Positions 63,854-64,000 of a DNA stretch of 64,000 nt are shown here, in pieces. Source of the stretch: Streptomyces gossypii (GTDB lineage: Bacteria; Actinomycetota; Actinomycetes; Streptomycetales; Streptomycetaceae); contig NZ_JAJAGO010000003.1 in the NCBI RefSeq assembly GCF_025165795.1, positions 534,275-598,274 of the forward strand. Direction: 5' to 3'. Positions within the stretch are counted from its first letter, which is position 1. Every line of letters begins with the position of its first letter. A program made the translations under genes and the position numbers. The notes below the pieces were generated by a model that made no database searches, was not told the origin of the DNA, and was given only the letters and a program-made list of their open reading frames with translations.

Positions 63854-64000
63854 AGTTGCCACGGAGTCTTCACGACTCCGGGTGGCCATCCCGCCGTCTT
63901 CGTGACGGCACTCATCTCATAGTGCGATCTCCTTCCGGGAGATGATTTCGGCATGCCGGAATCACTTCGGGAAGCCCGGTTTTGAATTCGGGTGGCTGAT
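63854..64000 (+). promoter_or_regulatory. Structured 5' leader (partial)
   Basis: At least 147 nt with several hairpins: GGAGTC/GACTCC with an outer GCCAC/GTGGC pair (63858-63886), GCCGTC-UUCGU-GACGGC (63893-63909), ATCTCC-N5-GGAGAT (63927-63943), and AGCC/CCCG with CGGG/GGCT (63973-63997). A 10-codon ORF (MPESLREARF) at 63953-63985 could be a leader peptide. The controlled gene is outside the window. Confidence 0.5.

Overview
The window looks like core chromosome of a Streptomyces (or close relative). Coding sequence is very GC-rich with G/C-biased third codon positions, GTG starts and 4-bp stop/start overlaps are common, and it carries the SigE-CseABC envelope-stress operon, Lsr2, ClpC, DisA-RadA and a BlaI regulator. 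There are about 50 real genes. I saw no rRNA, tRNA or CRISPR array.

Layout. 0-8 kb: the end of an ArsR-type regulator, a LuxR-type two-component pair, a MidA-like methyltransferase, a Uma2 protein, a pair of PH-domain membrane proteins and a stand-alone nuoD. 8-14.5 kb: a cofactor cluster (DUF2520 Rossmann protein, panC, nadB, nadC, coaX). 14.5-21 kb: a charged hypothetical protein, a 49-residue membrane protein, BlaI, a short N-acetylglutamate synthase, lsr2, and clpC with a ClgR-type box upstream. 21-31 kb: an accessory stretch with two paralogous NACHT NTPases of the bacterial NLR-like type. They enclose an HATPase, a TetR-MFS-SDR set and a YefM/RelE toxin-antitoxin pair. 31-34 kb: GNAT, TetR and a divergent DHA2 drug exporter. 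34-37.5 kb: sigE-cseA-cseB-cseC on the minus strand. 37.7-42 kb: mutY, a second LuxR-type two-component pair with an odd sensor, and a PAP2 phosphatase. 42-42.8 kb: a broken IS200/IS605 tnpB. 43-47 kb: a secreted Gly/Asp-rich protein, an aldehyde dehydrogenase and a divergent LysR. 47-50 kb: disA and radA. 50-52 kb: a sigma-like/zinc-finger/BACON membrane fusion. 52-64 kb: a Cys-rich protein, ppx/gppA, an AP2Ec isomerase-like protein with TetR, ilvD, small membrane proteins, MarR-EamA, an ABC exporter, a TPR protein and proC, then a promoter with a structured leader that runs off the end.

The strongest leads for something new are: (1) the NACHT pair around a TA module, the second NACHT gene carrying a late frameshift; (2) the one-protein sigma2/sigma4-like + anti-sigma zinc finger + TM + BACON fusion at 50.1 kb; (3) a sensor kinase with a C-terminal membrane segment and outer domain at 38.9 kb; (4) a 45-bp hairpin element found just 3' of both panC and disA in the same orientation; and (5) a recurring TAnnnT hexamer 6-7 nt before start codons, which suggests many leaderless transcripts. 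Functions are inferred from motifs read by eye; no database search was run.
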